Shown: positions 1 through 8,544 of the stretch, piece by piece
Position numbering within the stretch: position 1 is the stretch's first letter
How the letters are laid out: each line of letters starts with the position of its first letter
NCBI GenBank assembly: GCA_963746885.1
Contig: CAVVDM010000013.1
Location: 372,001-436,000 of the forward strand
DNA length: 64,000 bases
Direction of reading: 5' to 3'
Source: DATARH01 sp963746885
GTDB taxonomy: Bacteria; Pseudomonadota; Alphaproteobacteria; ATCC43930; CGMCC-115725
The notes under the pieces: generated by a model
The model's database searches: none
What the model saw: only the letters and a program-made list of their open reading frames with translations
What the model was told of the DNA's origin: nothing
Made by a program: the position numbers and the translations under genes

Positions 1-1197
1 GTCAGGCTGGATCTGCATCGCAAGCACGTTTGGCGTCAACGAATCGACCCGCGTATTGCGAAACAGCGCGAACGGCGCGCCCTTGAACTGGATCGCGATC
101 TCGCTGGTGCGGCGGGTCATCGATTTGCCGGTGCGCAGATAGAACGGCACGCCGGCCCAGCGCCAGTTGTCGATCGCCAGGCGCATCGCGACATAGGTCT
201 CGGTCATGCTGTCGCGCGCAACGCCCTCGGACTCGCGATAGCCGACCACAGGCTTTCCCACGACGGTCCCGCCCGCGTACTGACCGCGCACGACGTTGCG
301 ACGCACGTCGTTGTCGTTGAGCTGAACGACCGCCTCCAACACCTTGGTCTTTTCGGTCCGCACCGCGTTGGCGGCGAACGAGTTCGGCGGCTCCATCGCG
401 GTCAGGCTGAGAAGCTGAAAGACGTGGTTCGGCACCATGTCGCGCATGGCGCCGGTCGCCTCGTAGAACCTGGCGCGGCGCTCGACCCCGACCGTCTCGG
501 CGACAGTGATCTGAACATGGTCGATGTGGTCGCGGTTCCACAGCGGCTCGAAGATGCTGTTGGCGAAACGCAGCGCCATGATGTTCTGGACCGTTTCCTT
601 GCCGAGGAAATGATCCATCCGGTAGACCTGCGGCTCGGTCACCGCCGTGAGGACGCGTGCGTTCAACGCCTTGGCCGAGGACAGGTCGTTGCCGAACGGC
701 TTTTCGATGATAACGCGTCGCCAGTAACCGTCCTTTTCTTCCATCAGCCCGGCGCCCGCGAGGCTCTCGACAATCGGCCCGAACAGCGCACTCGCCACCG
801 CGAGGTAGAAGATCGCGTTGCCGCCGGTGCCGTGCTCCTTCGCGGCTCGCTTGAGATCGTCGTCGATTTTCTTGTAGGTCAACGGCTGGGTCACATCGCC
901 ATCAACCAGATTGGTGCGCTTGGTGAGGAATTCCCAGGCTTTCTCGTCGAACGGATCGCCGTCCCCACCCTCGTTGCCGCCGGCGGTGTCGGAGACGAAT
1001 TTGCGGATACCCTCGCCGAGATCGTCGTGAAACTGCTGCATCGTCCGTTTGGAGCGGTCGACGCCGATCAGGGCAAAGTTCTCCGACAGCCTGCCCGCCT
1101 TGGCAAGGTTATAGATCGCCGGCATCAGCAGCCGGCGCGTCAGGTCGCCGCTCGTGCCGAAAATTACGATTGCGCAGGGCGGCGCGGTCGTGGCCAT
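1..1197 (-). CDS. zwf: glucose-6-phosphate 1-dehydrogenase, 3' end cut by window edge
   Basis: Oxidises glucose-6-phosphate to 6-phosphogluconolactone with NAD(P)+, the first step of the oxidative pentose-phosphate pathway, in the cytosol. The frame is open from the ATG at 1197 to the window edge (399 codons). Usual length is about 480-510, so roughly the last 100 residues lie outside. Near the N-terminus the nucleotide-binding motif IFGTSGDLTRR is visible. The family signature reads RMDHFLGKETVQN (normally DHYLGKE), and MRDMVPNH plus QLLSLTAMEPP follow. The start lies 3 bp after the gnd stop codon, so the two are almost certainly co-transcribed and probably translationally coupled. Identification is firm; only the end is missing. 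Confidence 0.96.
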   Translation of the reverse strand, partial: MATTAPPCAIVIFGTSGDLTRRLLMPAIYNLAKAGRLSENFALIGVDRSKRTMQQFHDDLGEGIRKFVSDTAGGNEGGDGDPFDEKAWEFLTKRTNLVDGDVTQPLTYKKIDDDLKRAAKEHGTGGNAIFYLAVASALFGPIVESLAGAGLMEEKDGYWRRVIIEKPFGNDLSSAKALNARVLTAVTEPQVYRMDHFLGKETVQNIMALRFANSIFEPLWNRDHIDHVQITVAETVGVERRARFYEATGAMRDMVPNHVFQLLSLTAMEPPNSFAANAVRTEKTKVLEAVVQLNDNDVRRNVVRGQYAGGTVVGKPVVGYRESEGVARDSMTETYVAMRLAIDNWRWAGVPFYLRTGKSMTRRTSEIAIQFKGAPFALFRNTRVDSLTPNVLAMQIQPD

Positions 1198-1200
1198 GCT

Positions 1201-2181
1201 TCAGTGCTTTCCCGGTTCCTGGTGGCCGCCGAATTCGGCACGCATCGCTGACAGGATCTTTTCCGCGAAGGTATGCGTCTGGCGCGAGCGGAAGCGTGTA
1301 TAGAGCGCCGCCGTCAGCACGTCAGCCGGTACCGCCTGCTCGATCGCCGCGTTGACGGTCCACCGGCCCTCGCCCGAATCCTCGACGTTGCCGGTGAACT
1401 CGGACAAGGTCGCGTCCTTGGCCAGGGAGATCGACGTCAGGTCCAACAGCCATGACGCGATGACGCTGCCGCGCCGCCACACCTCGGCGATGTCAGCGAG
1501 GTCGAGGTCATAGCGGCGGTTTTCCGGCACCACCGACGAGTTGACGTTCTTCAGGATGTCGAAGCCCTCGGCATAGGCCTGCATGACGCCGTATTCGATG
1601 CCGTTATGCACCATCTTGACAAAATGCCCTGCGCCGGCCGGGCCGCAATAGAGATAACCGTCCTCGGCCCGCTTGTCGCCGCCCTGCCGGCCCGGCGTCT
1701 TGTCGATCGTGCCGATGCCCGGCGCCAGCGTGGCAAAGATCGGATCGAGATGCTCGAAGGCGTCCTTGTCGCCGCCGATCATCATGCAATAGCCGCGCTC
1801 CAGGCCCCAGACGCCGCCGCTGGTGCCGACATCAAGGTAGCGGATCGCCTTCTCGCGCAGCATCTCGGCATGCGCGACATCGTCGTGGAAGAACGAGTTG
1901 CCGCCGTCGATCACGATGTCGCCGGCCTCCATGAGGCCGGACAGCTCGACGATCGTGCCGTGGGTGATCGCCCCGGCCGGCAGCATGACCCAGACCGCGC
2001 GCGGCTTTGCCAGCTGGCGCACGAAATCGGCGAGGTCGCGGCTCGCGCTCGCCCCCTCGCCGGCAAGGCCCTGCACCGCCGCGGTGCTCTTGTCGTAGAC
2101 GACGCAGCTGTGACCGCCTTGCATCAGCCGCCGCACGATGTTGCCGCCCATCCGGCCGAGGCCGATCATACCGAGCTGCAT
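1201..2181 (-). CDS. gnd: 6-phosphogluconate dehydrogenase, decarboxylating (short form)
   Basis: Converts 6-phosphogluconate to ribulose-5-phosphate and CO2 with reduction of NAD(P)+. The 326-residue protein starts with the Rossmann motif GLGRMG (residues 7-12). It contains the substrate-binding stretch DGGNSFFHDD, then DVGTSGGVWGLERGYCMMIGG, and the lysine-containing GHFVKMVHNGIEYG. The length fits the short, often NAD-preferring class rather than the roughly 470-residue enteric enzyme. It sits between the tal-pgi fusion upstream (36 bp gap) and zwf downstream (3 bp gap), forming a pentose-phosphate operon. Confidence 0.95.
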   Translation of the reverse strand: MQLGMIGLGRMGGNIVRRLMQGGHSCVVYDKSTAAVQGLAGEGASASRDLADFVRQLAKPRAVWVMLPAGAITHGTIVELSGLMEAGDIVIDGGNSFFHDDVAHAEMLREKAIRYLDVGTSGGVWGLERGYCMMIGGDKDAFEHLDPIFATLAPGIGTIDKTPGRQGGDKRAEDGYLYCGPAGAGHFVKMVHNGIEYGVMQAYAEGFDILKNVNSSVVPENRRYDLDLADIAEVWRRGSVIASWLLDLTSISLAKDATLSEFTGNVEDSGEGRWTVNAAIEQAVPADVLTAALYTRFRSRQTHTFAEKILSAMRAEFGGHQEPGKH

Positions 2182-2217
2182 TGAGAGTCCTCCGTCAAAT
2201 ACCCTGCTGACTTGCCA

Positions 2218-5058
2218 TCAAGCCAGCGCCTGCTCCAGGGCGCGGCCGAGCGTCTTGAGCCCGGCGTCGATGTCGGCCGGCAGGTGGACGCGCAACAGCC
2301 GCCGGCCGCGTTCCGCCAGCACGCCGAGATCGCCGCGCGCCTGCGCCGCCTTGACGACGCCAAAGGTGTATTTCCGCCCTGGCACCGCAATATCCGCGCC
2401 ATCCTCGCAGGTGATCTGCACGAACACCCCGCTGTTGGGGCCGCCCTTGTAGGCCTGTCCGGTCGAGTGCAGGAAGCGCGGCCCGAAGCCGAGGCAGGTC
2501 GCCGCCCGGGTCTTGTCGCGAACCATCTTGCGCATCGCCTGCAAGGTGTCGATGTGCGCCGCGTTGCGCTCGATATAGGCGAGCAGCGCGACATAGTCGC
2601 CGGCGCCGACCCGGGCGAGATGCGCCTTCAGGACGCCGACGAGGCTGGTCGCCTTGAGTGCGGCGGCGTTGGCGTCGTCGGCATAGAGCTCGATCCCGTT
2701 CTCGCTGAAAAACGGCGTCTCCGCCGGCAAGGTGCCCGATTTCTCGTAGGCGTCGGTCAGCTCGCGCGTCTTGATCTTGCTCGCCTCGACATCGGGCTGG
2801 TCGAACGGGTTGATGCCGATGACCGCGCCGGCGACCGCGGTCGCCATCTCCCAGCGGAAGAATTCCTGACCGAGCTGCATCGCGTCGGAGACGACGATCC
2901 GCACCACCGGCTGCCCGGCCGCTTCGAGCGCGGCAACCGCGCTCTCCTGCTCGGCATCATGGTCGGAAGCGAGCCGCAGATAGGCGAACAGCCGGTCGCT
3001 ACCGTAGACCGCCGGCGCGCCGAGCGGCTCGGCATCGACCGGCACGATGCCCTTGCCGATCTTGCCGGTCGACTCGGCGAGGAGCTGCTCGAGCCAGGCG
3101 CCGAAATCGGCGATGCCCTTTGAGGCAATGACCGTCACCTTGTCGCGGCCCTGGCGCTGGCACACGCCCATGATCGCGCCGAGGATGACGCCGGGGTTTT
3201 CCAGCGGCGGCGAGCTTGGCGCGCACGAGCGCACCATCTCGGCGGTGGCTTCGAGAAACGCCCGCGGCTCGACGCCGATCGCCGCCGCCGGGATCATCCC
3301 GAAATTCGACAGGACCGAATAGCGTCCGCCGATGCTCGGCAGGCCGTGATGGACCGCGCGGAACCCCTCGGAGCGGGCCATCCGCTCGACCGCCGAGCCG
3401 GGATCGGTAATCGCGACGAACCGCCTCGGCGCCTCCTCGGCGCCGACCGCCGCCGTGGTGCGGTCGAAGAAATATTGCTTGAAGATGTTGGGTTCGAGGG
3501 TGCTGCCCGATTTGCTCGACACCAGGAACAGCGTGTTCTTGATGTCGATGCGGCTTTCGAACGTGCGGATCTGCGCCGGATCGGTCGAATCGAGGACATG
3601 CAGCTTGGGGTAACCGGGCTTCGAACCAAACGTCTCCGCGAAGACCTCGGGCCCGAGGCTCGAGCCGCCCATGCCGAGCAGCATCACGTCGCTGAACCCG
3701 GCGCGGCGCACGTCGGCGGCGAAATTCTCCAGCGCCGCCACGCCCTTCAATTGCTCGTCGACGACGTTGAGCCAGCCGAGCCACTTCGCTTCGTCGGCCT
3801 CGGTCCACAGCGAGGCGTCGGCGTGCCACAAGCGGCGGATCTTGCCCTCCTTGCGCCAATCCTCAACCGCGGCCTTGACCGCCGTGTCGATCGCCTCGGG
3901 CAGTTTGTAGCTCATCGCGTTGAGCTTCGACCCGAGGACGGTGCGGCGCTTCTTCTGCACCGCGGCGTAGAGCTGGTCGGCGGCGTCGGCGAACAGGCGC
4001 ACCCCGTCCTCCACGAGCTTGCCGGTGACCGCGTCGATCGAGATGCCGGCGGCGGGCAGCGCGTCCATCACCGCCTGCGCCGCCGCGACATCCTCTTCAA
4101 GGCTGGCGCGGGCGCGGCCATGGTCACGGAATGCGTCCATCGTCGCCGGCGGCATCGTGTTGACCGTGTCCGACCCGATCAGTTCTTCGACGTAGAGAGC
4201 GTCGCTGTAGGCCGGGTTCTTGGTGCCGGTGCTGGCCCATAGCAGGCGCTGCGTCTGCGCCCCCTGCTGCGCCAGACGTTGCCAGCGCTCGCCGCTGTAG
4301 ATATCCTGGTAGAGGCGGTAGGCGAGCTTGGCGTTGGCGATCGCCACCTTGCCCTTGAGCCCGGCCAGCCGCTGCTTTGCGGCGGGATCGGCGGACGCGA
4401 TCGCCTTGTCGAGCGCATCGTCGACCAGCGAATCGATGCGGCTGACAAAGAAGCTGGCGACGCTCGCCACCCGGTGCGGGTCGCCACCCTTGGCGGCGAA
4501 TTCCTCGATGCCGTCGACAAAGGCGTTGGCGACGTCGTGGTAGACCCGCTGCGAGAACAGCAGCGTCACGTTGACGTTGATCCCCTCACTGATCAGCGTG
4601 CGGATTGCCGGAATCCCGGGCTTTGTCCCCGGCACCTTGACCATCAGGTTGCGCCGGTCGACCTCGCGCCACAGTCGCCGCGCCTCCTCGATCGTGCCGT
4701 GCGTGTCCATCGCCAGATAGGGCGACACTTCAAGGCTGATATAGCCGTCGCGGCGCTGCGTCTGCTCATAGACCGCAGCGAGCTGGTCGGCGCCCTCCTG
4801 GATGTCGCGGACCGCCAGATCCTCGAACAGGGCGCCCGGGTCGAGATCGCCCTCGGCCTCGAGGGCGGCAATCACCGCGTCATAATCATCGCCGTGCCCG
4901 ATCGCCTTCTCGAAGATCGACGGATTCGAGGTAACGCCCCGGATCCCGTCGTCGGCAATCAGCCGGCCCAATTCGCCGCTGCGCAGCAGCTCGCGGCTAA
5001 CGAAGTCGAGCCACACCGATTGCCCATAGTCCTGCAGCGTTCTCAGCGGATTTGCCAT
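2218..5058 (-). CDS. bifunctional transaldolase / glucose-6-phosphate isomerase
   Basis: A 946-residue two-domain enzyme. Residues 1 to about 370 are a class I transaldolase: GVTSNPSIFEKAI near residue 41, and the Schiff-base lysine in NLMVKVPGTK, K141 by my count. Residues from about 375 to the end are a phosphoglucose isomerase with GMGGSSLGPEVF, the phosphate-binding VSSKSGSTLEPN, and a complete C-terminal half. The fusion links the non-oxidative pentose-phosphate step to glycolytic isomerisation. Such fusions are known in cyanobacteria and some alphaproteobacteria. It is the first gene of the leftward operon followed by gnd and zwf, so one mRNA would supply the cycle fructose-6-P to glucose-6-P to ribulose-5-P. 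The ATG at 5058 agrees with the usual N-terminus. Confidence 0.96.
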   Translation of the reverse strand: MANPLRTLQDYGQSVWLDFVSRELLRSGELGRLIADDGIRGVTSNPSIFEKAIGHGDDYDAVIAALEAEGDLDPGALFEDLAVRDIQEGADQLAAVYEQTQRRDGYISLEVSPYLAMDTHGTIEEARRLWREVDRRNLMVKVPGTKPGIPAIRTLISEGINVNVTLLFSQRVYHDVANAFVDGIEEFAAKGGDPHRVASVASFFVSRIDSLVDDALDKAIASADPAAKQRLAGLKGKVAIANAKLAYRLYQDIYSGERWQRLAQQGAQTQRLLWASTGTKNPAYSDALYVEELIGSDTVNTMPPATMDAFRDHGRARASLEEDVAAAQAVMDALPAAGISIDAVTGKLVEDGVRLFADAADQLYAAVQKKRRTVLGSKLNAMSYKLPEAIDTAVKAAVEDWRKEGKIRRLWHADASLWTEADEAKWLGWLNVVDEQLKGVAALENFAADVRRAGFSDVMLLGMGGSSLGPEVFAETFGSKPGYPKLHVLDSTDPAQIRTFESRIDIKNTLFLVSSKSGSTLEPNIFKQYFFDRTTAAVGAEEAPRRFVAITDPGSAVERMARSEGFRAVHHGLPSIGGRYSVLSNFGMIPAAAIGVEPRAFLEATAEMVRSCAPSSPPLENPGVILGAIMGVCQRQGRDKVTVIASKGIADFGAWLEQLLAESTGKIGKGIVPVDAEPLGAPAVYGSDRLFAYLRLASDHDAEQESAVAALEAAGQPVVRIVVSDAMQLGQEFFRWEMATAVAGAVIGINPFDQPDVEASKIKTRELTDAYEKSGTLPAETPFFSENGIELYADDANAAALKATSLVGVLKAHLARVGAGDYVALLAYIERNAAHIDTLQAMRKMVRDKTRAATCLGFGPRFLHSTGQAYKGGPNSGVFVQITCEDGADIAVPGRKYTFGVVKAAQARGDLGVLAERGRRLLRVHLPADIDAGLKTLGRALEQALA

Positions 5059-5282
5059 CTGTGACCCTTCCTGCCGTCCCTCAACCCGTTAATTCTACGC
5101 CTCGGGCGGATGATAGTGCCATGCCGAGCCGGTGCCACGACCATGTACGGGATCATGCCCTCCGCCGATGAATTTATCGAGACAGTCAGGCATTTCCTCG
5201 ACGTGCCGCTGTTCGCCTGTCCAGTTAGCAGAATTTAAGCCGCGGGCATGGTCTCCACATGCCCAGCACTATAGTGTCGCTT

Positions 5283-5756
5283 TCACTTCGGCCATGCAAC
5301 CGGCGCGTGGGCCTCCGCCAACGTGGCACGATATACAATCTCCCCGCTCGGCCGCGGGCGGTCGGAGCCGCGCGCCGGTTCGAGCGAAGCCAGAAGTCTG
5401 CCGCCGCCGGCGAGCCGGTCAACCAGCAGCGGAATCTCCGGGATCACCTTGCGCCCGGACACCGGCAACAGCCCGAGCGAGCGGGCGCCGGTCGGCGTGC
5501 TCAGCCAGAGCTGATAGGCGCGGCCGGCGGGCAGCGGCGCGAGGTTGATCGCGTCGGCCGCAATCTCGTGCGCGTCGCGCGCCAGGCGGATCGCCCAGAG
5601 CGGTCGCTGCGCCGCGTCGGTCACGACGGCAACGACCGGCAGCGCGGCAAAATCCGGCGCCGCGCGCTTGACGATCGCCGCCACAACGAATGCCAATGCG
5701 AGAACGGCGACGACGGCAACGACCGGGCGCCGGGCCAAATCAGCCACGCGGCGCAA
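5283..5756 (-). CDS. orphan anti-sigma-K factor RskA-like domain protein
   Basis: A 157-residue protein with one predicted membrane segment near the N-terminus (about residues 10-30) followed by a periplasmic domain. That domain carries the RskA hallmarks AYQLWLSTPTGARSLGLLPV and LLASLEPARGSDRP. RskA proteins normally hold an ECF sigma factor through a short cytoplasmic zinc-binding (ZAS) domain. Here only about 9 residues precede the membrane segment, so no sigma-binding domain is visible, and no sigma factor gene is nearby. It may therefore not be an anti-sigma factor at all, or may act with a partner encoded elsewhere. The start lies 13 bp after the class II aldolase stop, on the same strand. 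Confidence 0.8.
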   Translation of the reverse strand: MRRVADLARRPVVAVVAVLALAFVVAAIVKRAAPDFAALPVVAVVTDAAQRPLWAIRLARDAHEIAADAINLAPLPAGRAYQLWLSTPTGARSLGLLPVSGRKVIPEIPLLVDRLAGGGRLLASLEPARGSDRPRPSGEIVYRATLAEAHAPVAWPK

Positions 5757-5769
5757 CCTCGATCGCCGC

Positions 5770-6549
5770 TCAATCGGCGTAATCGGGCTCGCTCTTGTCG
5801 AGAAGCCGTTTCAGCGCCGCGAAATGGTGCTCGCAAGCCGGCTTGCCGCCGTGCACCGGCGAATTGGCATACTGCCGCAATGTGCGCGCCACGACATGGG
5901 GCGGCACCTCCTTGAGCGGCCGGCCGGTCCACATCGCATAGAGCTGCACCTGGCAGGCGCGCTCGAAATAATAGAGCCGGTCATAGGCTTCGGCGACGCT
6001 CGTGCCGCACGCCAGGACGCCGTGATGCGCCATGACCAGCACCGAGCATTCCGGGCCGAGCACCCGCGCCAGCCGCTCGCCCTCCGCCGGATCGAACGCC
6101 AGCCCGGTGTATTCCTCGTCGTAGGCGATCGTGTCGAGAAAGCCGATCTCGGTCTGGCCGAGCGCGGCGAGCCGCGGCTCTGCAAGACGCGCCAATGCGC
6201 TGGCAAACGGCATATGCGTGTGGAGCACGCAGGCGTGCCTGGGAACGAGTCGATGGATCGGCGCATGGATGCAGAAGGCCGAGCGCTCGACCTCGCCTTC
6301 GCCGTGCAACACCACGCCGTCATAGCCAACCTCCATCAGGCAGCTCGCCGTCACCTCCGACCAATGCAGCCCGAACGGGATCTGATAGTAACGATCGTCC
6401 TTGCCGGGCACGGCGAGCGTAAAATGGTTGAAGATGCCCTCGCTGAAGCCGTGCCCGACGGCGAGACGATGCGCCGCCGCGAGATCGACCCGCGCCTGCC
6501 ATTCCGCCGCATCGACGTCGCCCTCGTGCCGCCTCTCGACCAGTCTCAT
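5770..6549 (-). CDS. class II aldolase/adducin family protein
   Basis: About 260 residues. The fold is shown by GFSEGIFNHFTLAVPG (phosphate-binding region), the metal-binding histidine pair HTHMPFASALA, and the later LVMAHHGVLACGTSVAEAYDRLYYFERACQ. Members are zinc aldolases, epimerases or decarboxylases acting on small sugar phosphates or hydroxy acids; the substrate here cannot be told. Two in-frame ATGs are possible (6555 and 6549). An AGAGGG box directly abuts 6555 but lies six bases from 6549, which is therefore preferred. The frame is open far upstream across other genes, but that region is a shadow. Confidence 0.88.
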   Translation of the reverse strand: MRLVERRHEGDVDAAEWQARVDLAAAHRLAVGHGFSEGIFNHFTLAVPGKDDRYYQIPFGLHWSEVTASCLMEVGYDGVVLHGEGEVERSAFCIHAPIHRLVPRHACVLHTHMPFASALARLAEPRLAALGQTEIGFLDTIAYDEEYTGLAFDPAEGERLARVLGPECSVLVMAHHGVLACGTSVAEAYDRLYYFERACQVQLYAMWTGRPLKEVPPHVVARTLRQYANSPVHGGKPACEHHFAALKRLLDKSEPDYAD

Positions 6550-6626
6550 CGCCATCCCTCTTGTTCTCCATTCAGGCACGACACTAGGTCGCCCGCCCAC
6601 CCTGGGCAAGAAGCGGACCGGGGTGC

Positions 6627-7454
6627 TCAGGCCGGGGCCGCGGCCGCGAAGTAATCGTCGATCGCTCGCACCAAGCCATGGGCGAGCCGGCGCTGATAGC
6701 TGGGCTTGACCAGCAGCCGTTCCTCGATCGGATTCGACAGACAACCGAGCTCGACCAGCACCGAGGGGATATCGGGCGCGGTCAGCACGACAAATCCGGC
6801 GGCCCGGTGCGGCCTTTCCAGCAAGGTCACGCTGTGCCCCAGCTCCTCGACGACGTCCCGAGCCAATACCAGCGACTGGTTGTCGGTGTGCCGGCGCGCC
6901 AGATCGGCCAGGATCGAGCCGATGACCGGGGGCTGCCGCCGCAGATGCACCCCGGCGACGAAATCGTCCTTGTTCTCGCGGCCGGCAAGCGCGGCGGTCT
7001 CGCGGTCCGAGGCCTCCTCCGACAGGGTGTAGACCGACAGCCCGCGCAAACCCCTGTCGGGCAGCGCATCGGCGTGGATCGACACAAACAGCTCGGCATG
7101 CGCGGCCCGCGCCCGCGCAACGCGCCGGCGCAGCGGCACGAAGGTGTCGCGGCGGCGGGTCAGCACGGCCCGATAATTGCCGGTGGCATCGAGTTGCCGC
7201 GCCAGGTCGCGCGCCGTCGCCAGCGTTATCCGCTTTTCGTAGAAGCCGTGCGGGCTGATCGCGCCGGGATCGACCCCACCATGGCCAGGATCGAGCGCAA
7301 TCACATGCCGGTGCTTGTGATGATGCCGCTGCGCCTCGCCGTGCCTGCGGGCGCGACGCGCATGGGCATTTGCGGGGTCGCTTGGCCAGGCGCCGGCAAC
7401 AACAGATGCGGCGAACGCCAGCAGCGCCCGCCGGGCGATGATGATGTCCCGCAT
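6627..7454 (-). CDS. N-acetylmuramoyl-L-alanine amidase (AmiC family, exported)
   Basis: Cleaves the amide bond between muramic acid and the stem peptide of peptidoglycan, usually at the septum. From the ATG at 7454 the protein is 275 residues. It begins with RRALLAFAASVVAGAW, a signal peptide whose twin arginines suggest possible Tat export. A basic, histidine-rich linker follows, then the Amidase_3 domain: ALDPGHGGVDPGA (zinc His), the glutamate in FYEKRITL, FVSIHADALPD (zinc His), and VLVELGCLSNPIEE (catalytic Glu). The frame continues 19 codons upstream, but 7454 places the signal peptide correctly. No LysM or AMIN domain was seen. Confidence 0.92.
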   Translation of the reverse strand: MRDIIIARRALLAFAASVVAGAWPSDPANAHARRARRHGEAQRHHHKHRHVIALDPGHGGVDPGAISPHGFYEKRITLATARDLARQLDATGNYRAVLTRRRDTFVPLRRRVARARAAHAELFVSIHADALPDRGLRGLSVYTLSEEASDRETAALAGRENKDDFVAGVHLRRQPPVIGSILADLARRHTDNQSLVLARDVVEELGHSVTLLERPHRAAGFVVLTAPDIPSVLVELGCLSNPIEERLLVKPSYQRRLAHGLVRAIDDYFAAAAPA

Positions 7455-7550
7455 TCCCCCATCCCCCCGCAGCGCCCTCTCCGGGACCGGAGGGCGGCTG
7501 GTCAGCCCCAACTATCGCGCAACGGCGGCGTCGCTGCCACCCGCGGCGGG

Positions 7551-8544
7551 TTAGGAACCGATCTCCACGACGACGCGGCCGCGCACCTCGCCCTTGAGAA
7601 TACGCGGTGCAAGGCCCGCCACCTCGGCCAGCGGCACCGTCTGCGTAATCTGTTCGAGGCGATCGAATGGCAGGTCGCCGGCAAGGCGACGCCATGCTTC
7701 CGCGCGCTCGTCCTGCGGGCACATGACCGAATCGATGCCGAGCAGATTGACCCCGCGCAGCAGGAACGGAATGACGCTGGCCGGCAGGTCGCTGCCGCCG
7801 GCCAGCCCGCAGGCGGCGACGCTGGCGCGGTATTTGAGCTGCGTGAGGATCGTCGCCAGCGTGGTGCCGCCGACCGCGTCGATCGCGCCGGCCCAGCGCT
7901 CGCGGTCGAGCGGCCGGGTCGGCGTTGCCGCCAGCGCCGCGCGCTCGATCAGCTCGGCGGCGCCGAGCCCCGCCAGGTAATCGCGCTGCTCCGGCCGGCC
8001 GGTCGAAGCGACGACCCGGTAGCCGAGCGCCGCCAGCAGCGCCGACCGCGACGCTGCCGACCCCGCCGGCCGCGCCGGTCACCAGCACGTCGCCCGCGTC
8101 CGGCTTCAGCCCGTGCCGTTCGAGCGCGATGACCGCCAGCATCGCGGTAAACCCGGCGGTGCCGATCGCCATCGCCTGCCGGGCGCCGAGCCCGGCGGGC
8201 CGATGCACCAGCCACTCGGCCTTGACCCGGGCGCGCTCGGCATAGCCGCCCCAGTGCATTTCGCCGACCCGCCAGCCGGTCAGGACAACCGGGTCGCCGG
8301 GCTGGAACGCCGGCGAGTCCGAGCGCTCGACCGTTCCCGCGAAATCGATCCCCGGCACATGCGGGTATTGCCGCACGAGGCGCCCCTGCCCTTCGAGGAT
8401 CATGCCGTCCTTGTAGTTGAGCGTCGAATATTCGACCGCAACGGTAACCTCGCCCGCCGGCAGTCGCGATTCGTCGACGCTTTCCATCCGCGGCACGACC
8501 TTGCCGCCCTCCTCCTGCAGCACCAATGCGCGAAACGTGGCCAT
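7551..8544 (-). CDS. acuI: AcuI/YhdH-type acrylyl-CoA reductase-like quinone oxidoreductase (one frameshift)
   Basis: Medium-chain dehydrogenase/reductase without structural zinc; AcuI reduces acryloyl-CoA to propionyl-CoA with NADPH. The N-terminal half (MATFRALVLQEEG, STLNYKDGMILEGQG, VPGIDFAGTV, VLVTGAAGGVGSVAV) is in frame from the ATG at 8544. After about position 8050 the family sequence continues in the next frame (ALLAALGYRV, then a C-terminus of ILKGEVRGRVVVEIGS) to the stop at 7551. The break is one extra base in a GTCGGCGCTG context, and the restored protein is 330 residues, the normal length. The start overlaps the thiolase stop, suggesting coupling to acyl-CoA metabolism. The exact substrate is inferred from the family only. 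Confidence 0.85.

Noticed and set aside
424..1251. Plus-strand open frames opposite zwf, gnd, tal-pgi, groEL and other genes
   Set aside because: High GC content leaves antisense frames open; none shows family motifs or a ribosome site, and the opposite strand is strongly conserved.
5770..8544. A 924-codon open frame suggesting a reductase-aldolase fusion
   Set aside because: The first third is the acuI-like N-terminus and the last third the class II aldolase. The middle is a shadow of the amidase and of the acuI-like C-terminus, which are clearly conserved in other frames.
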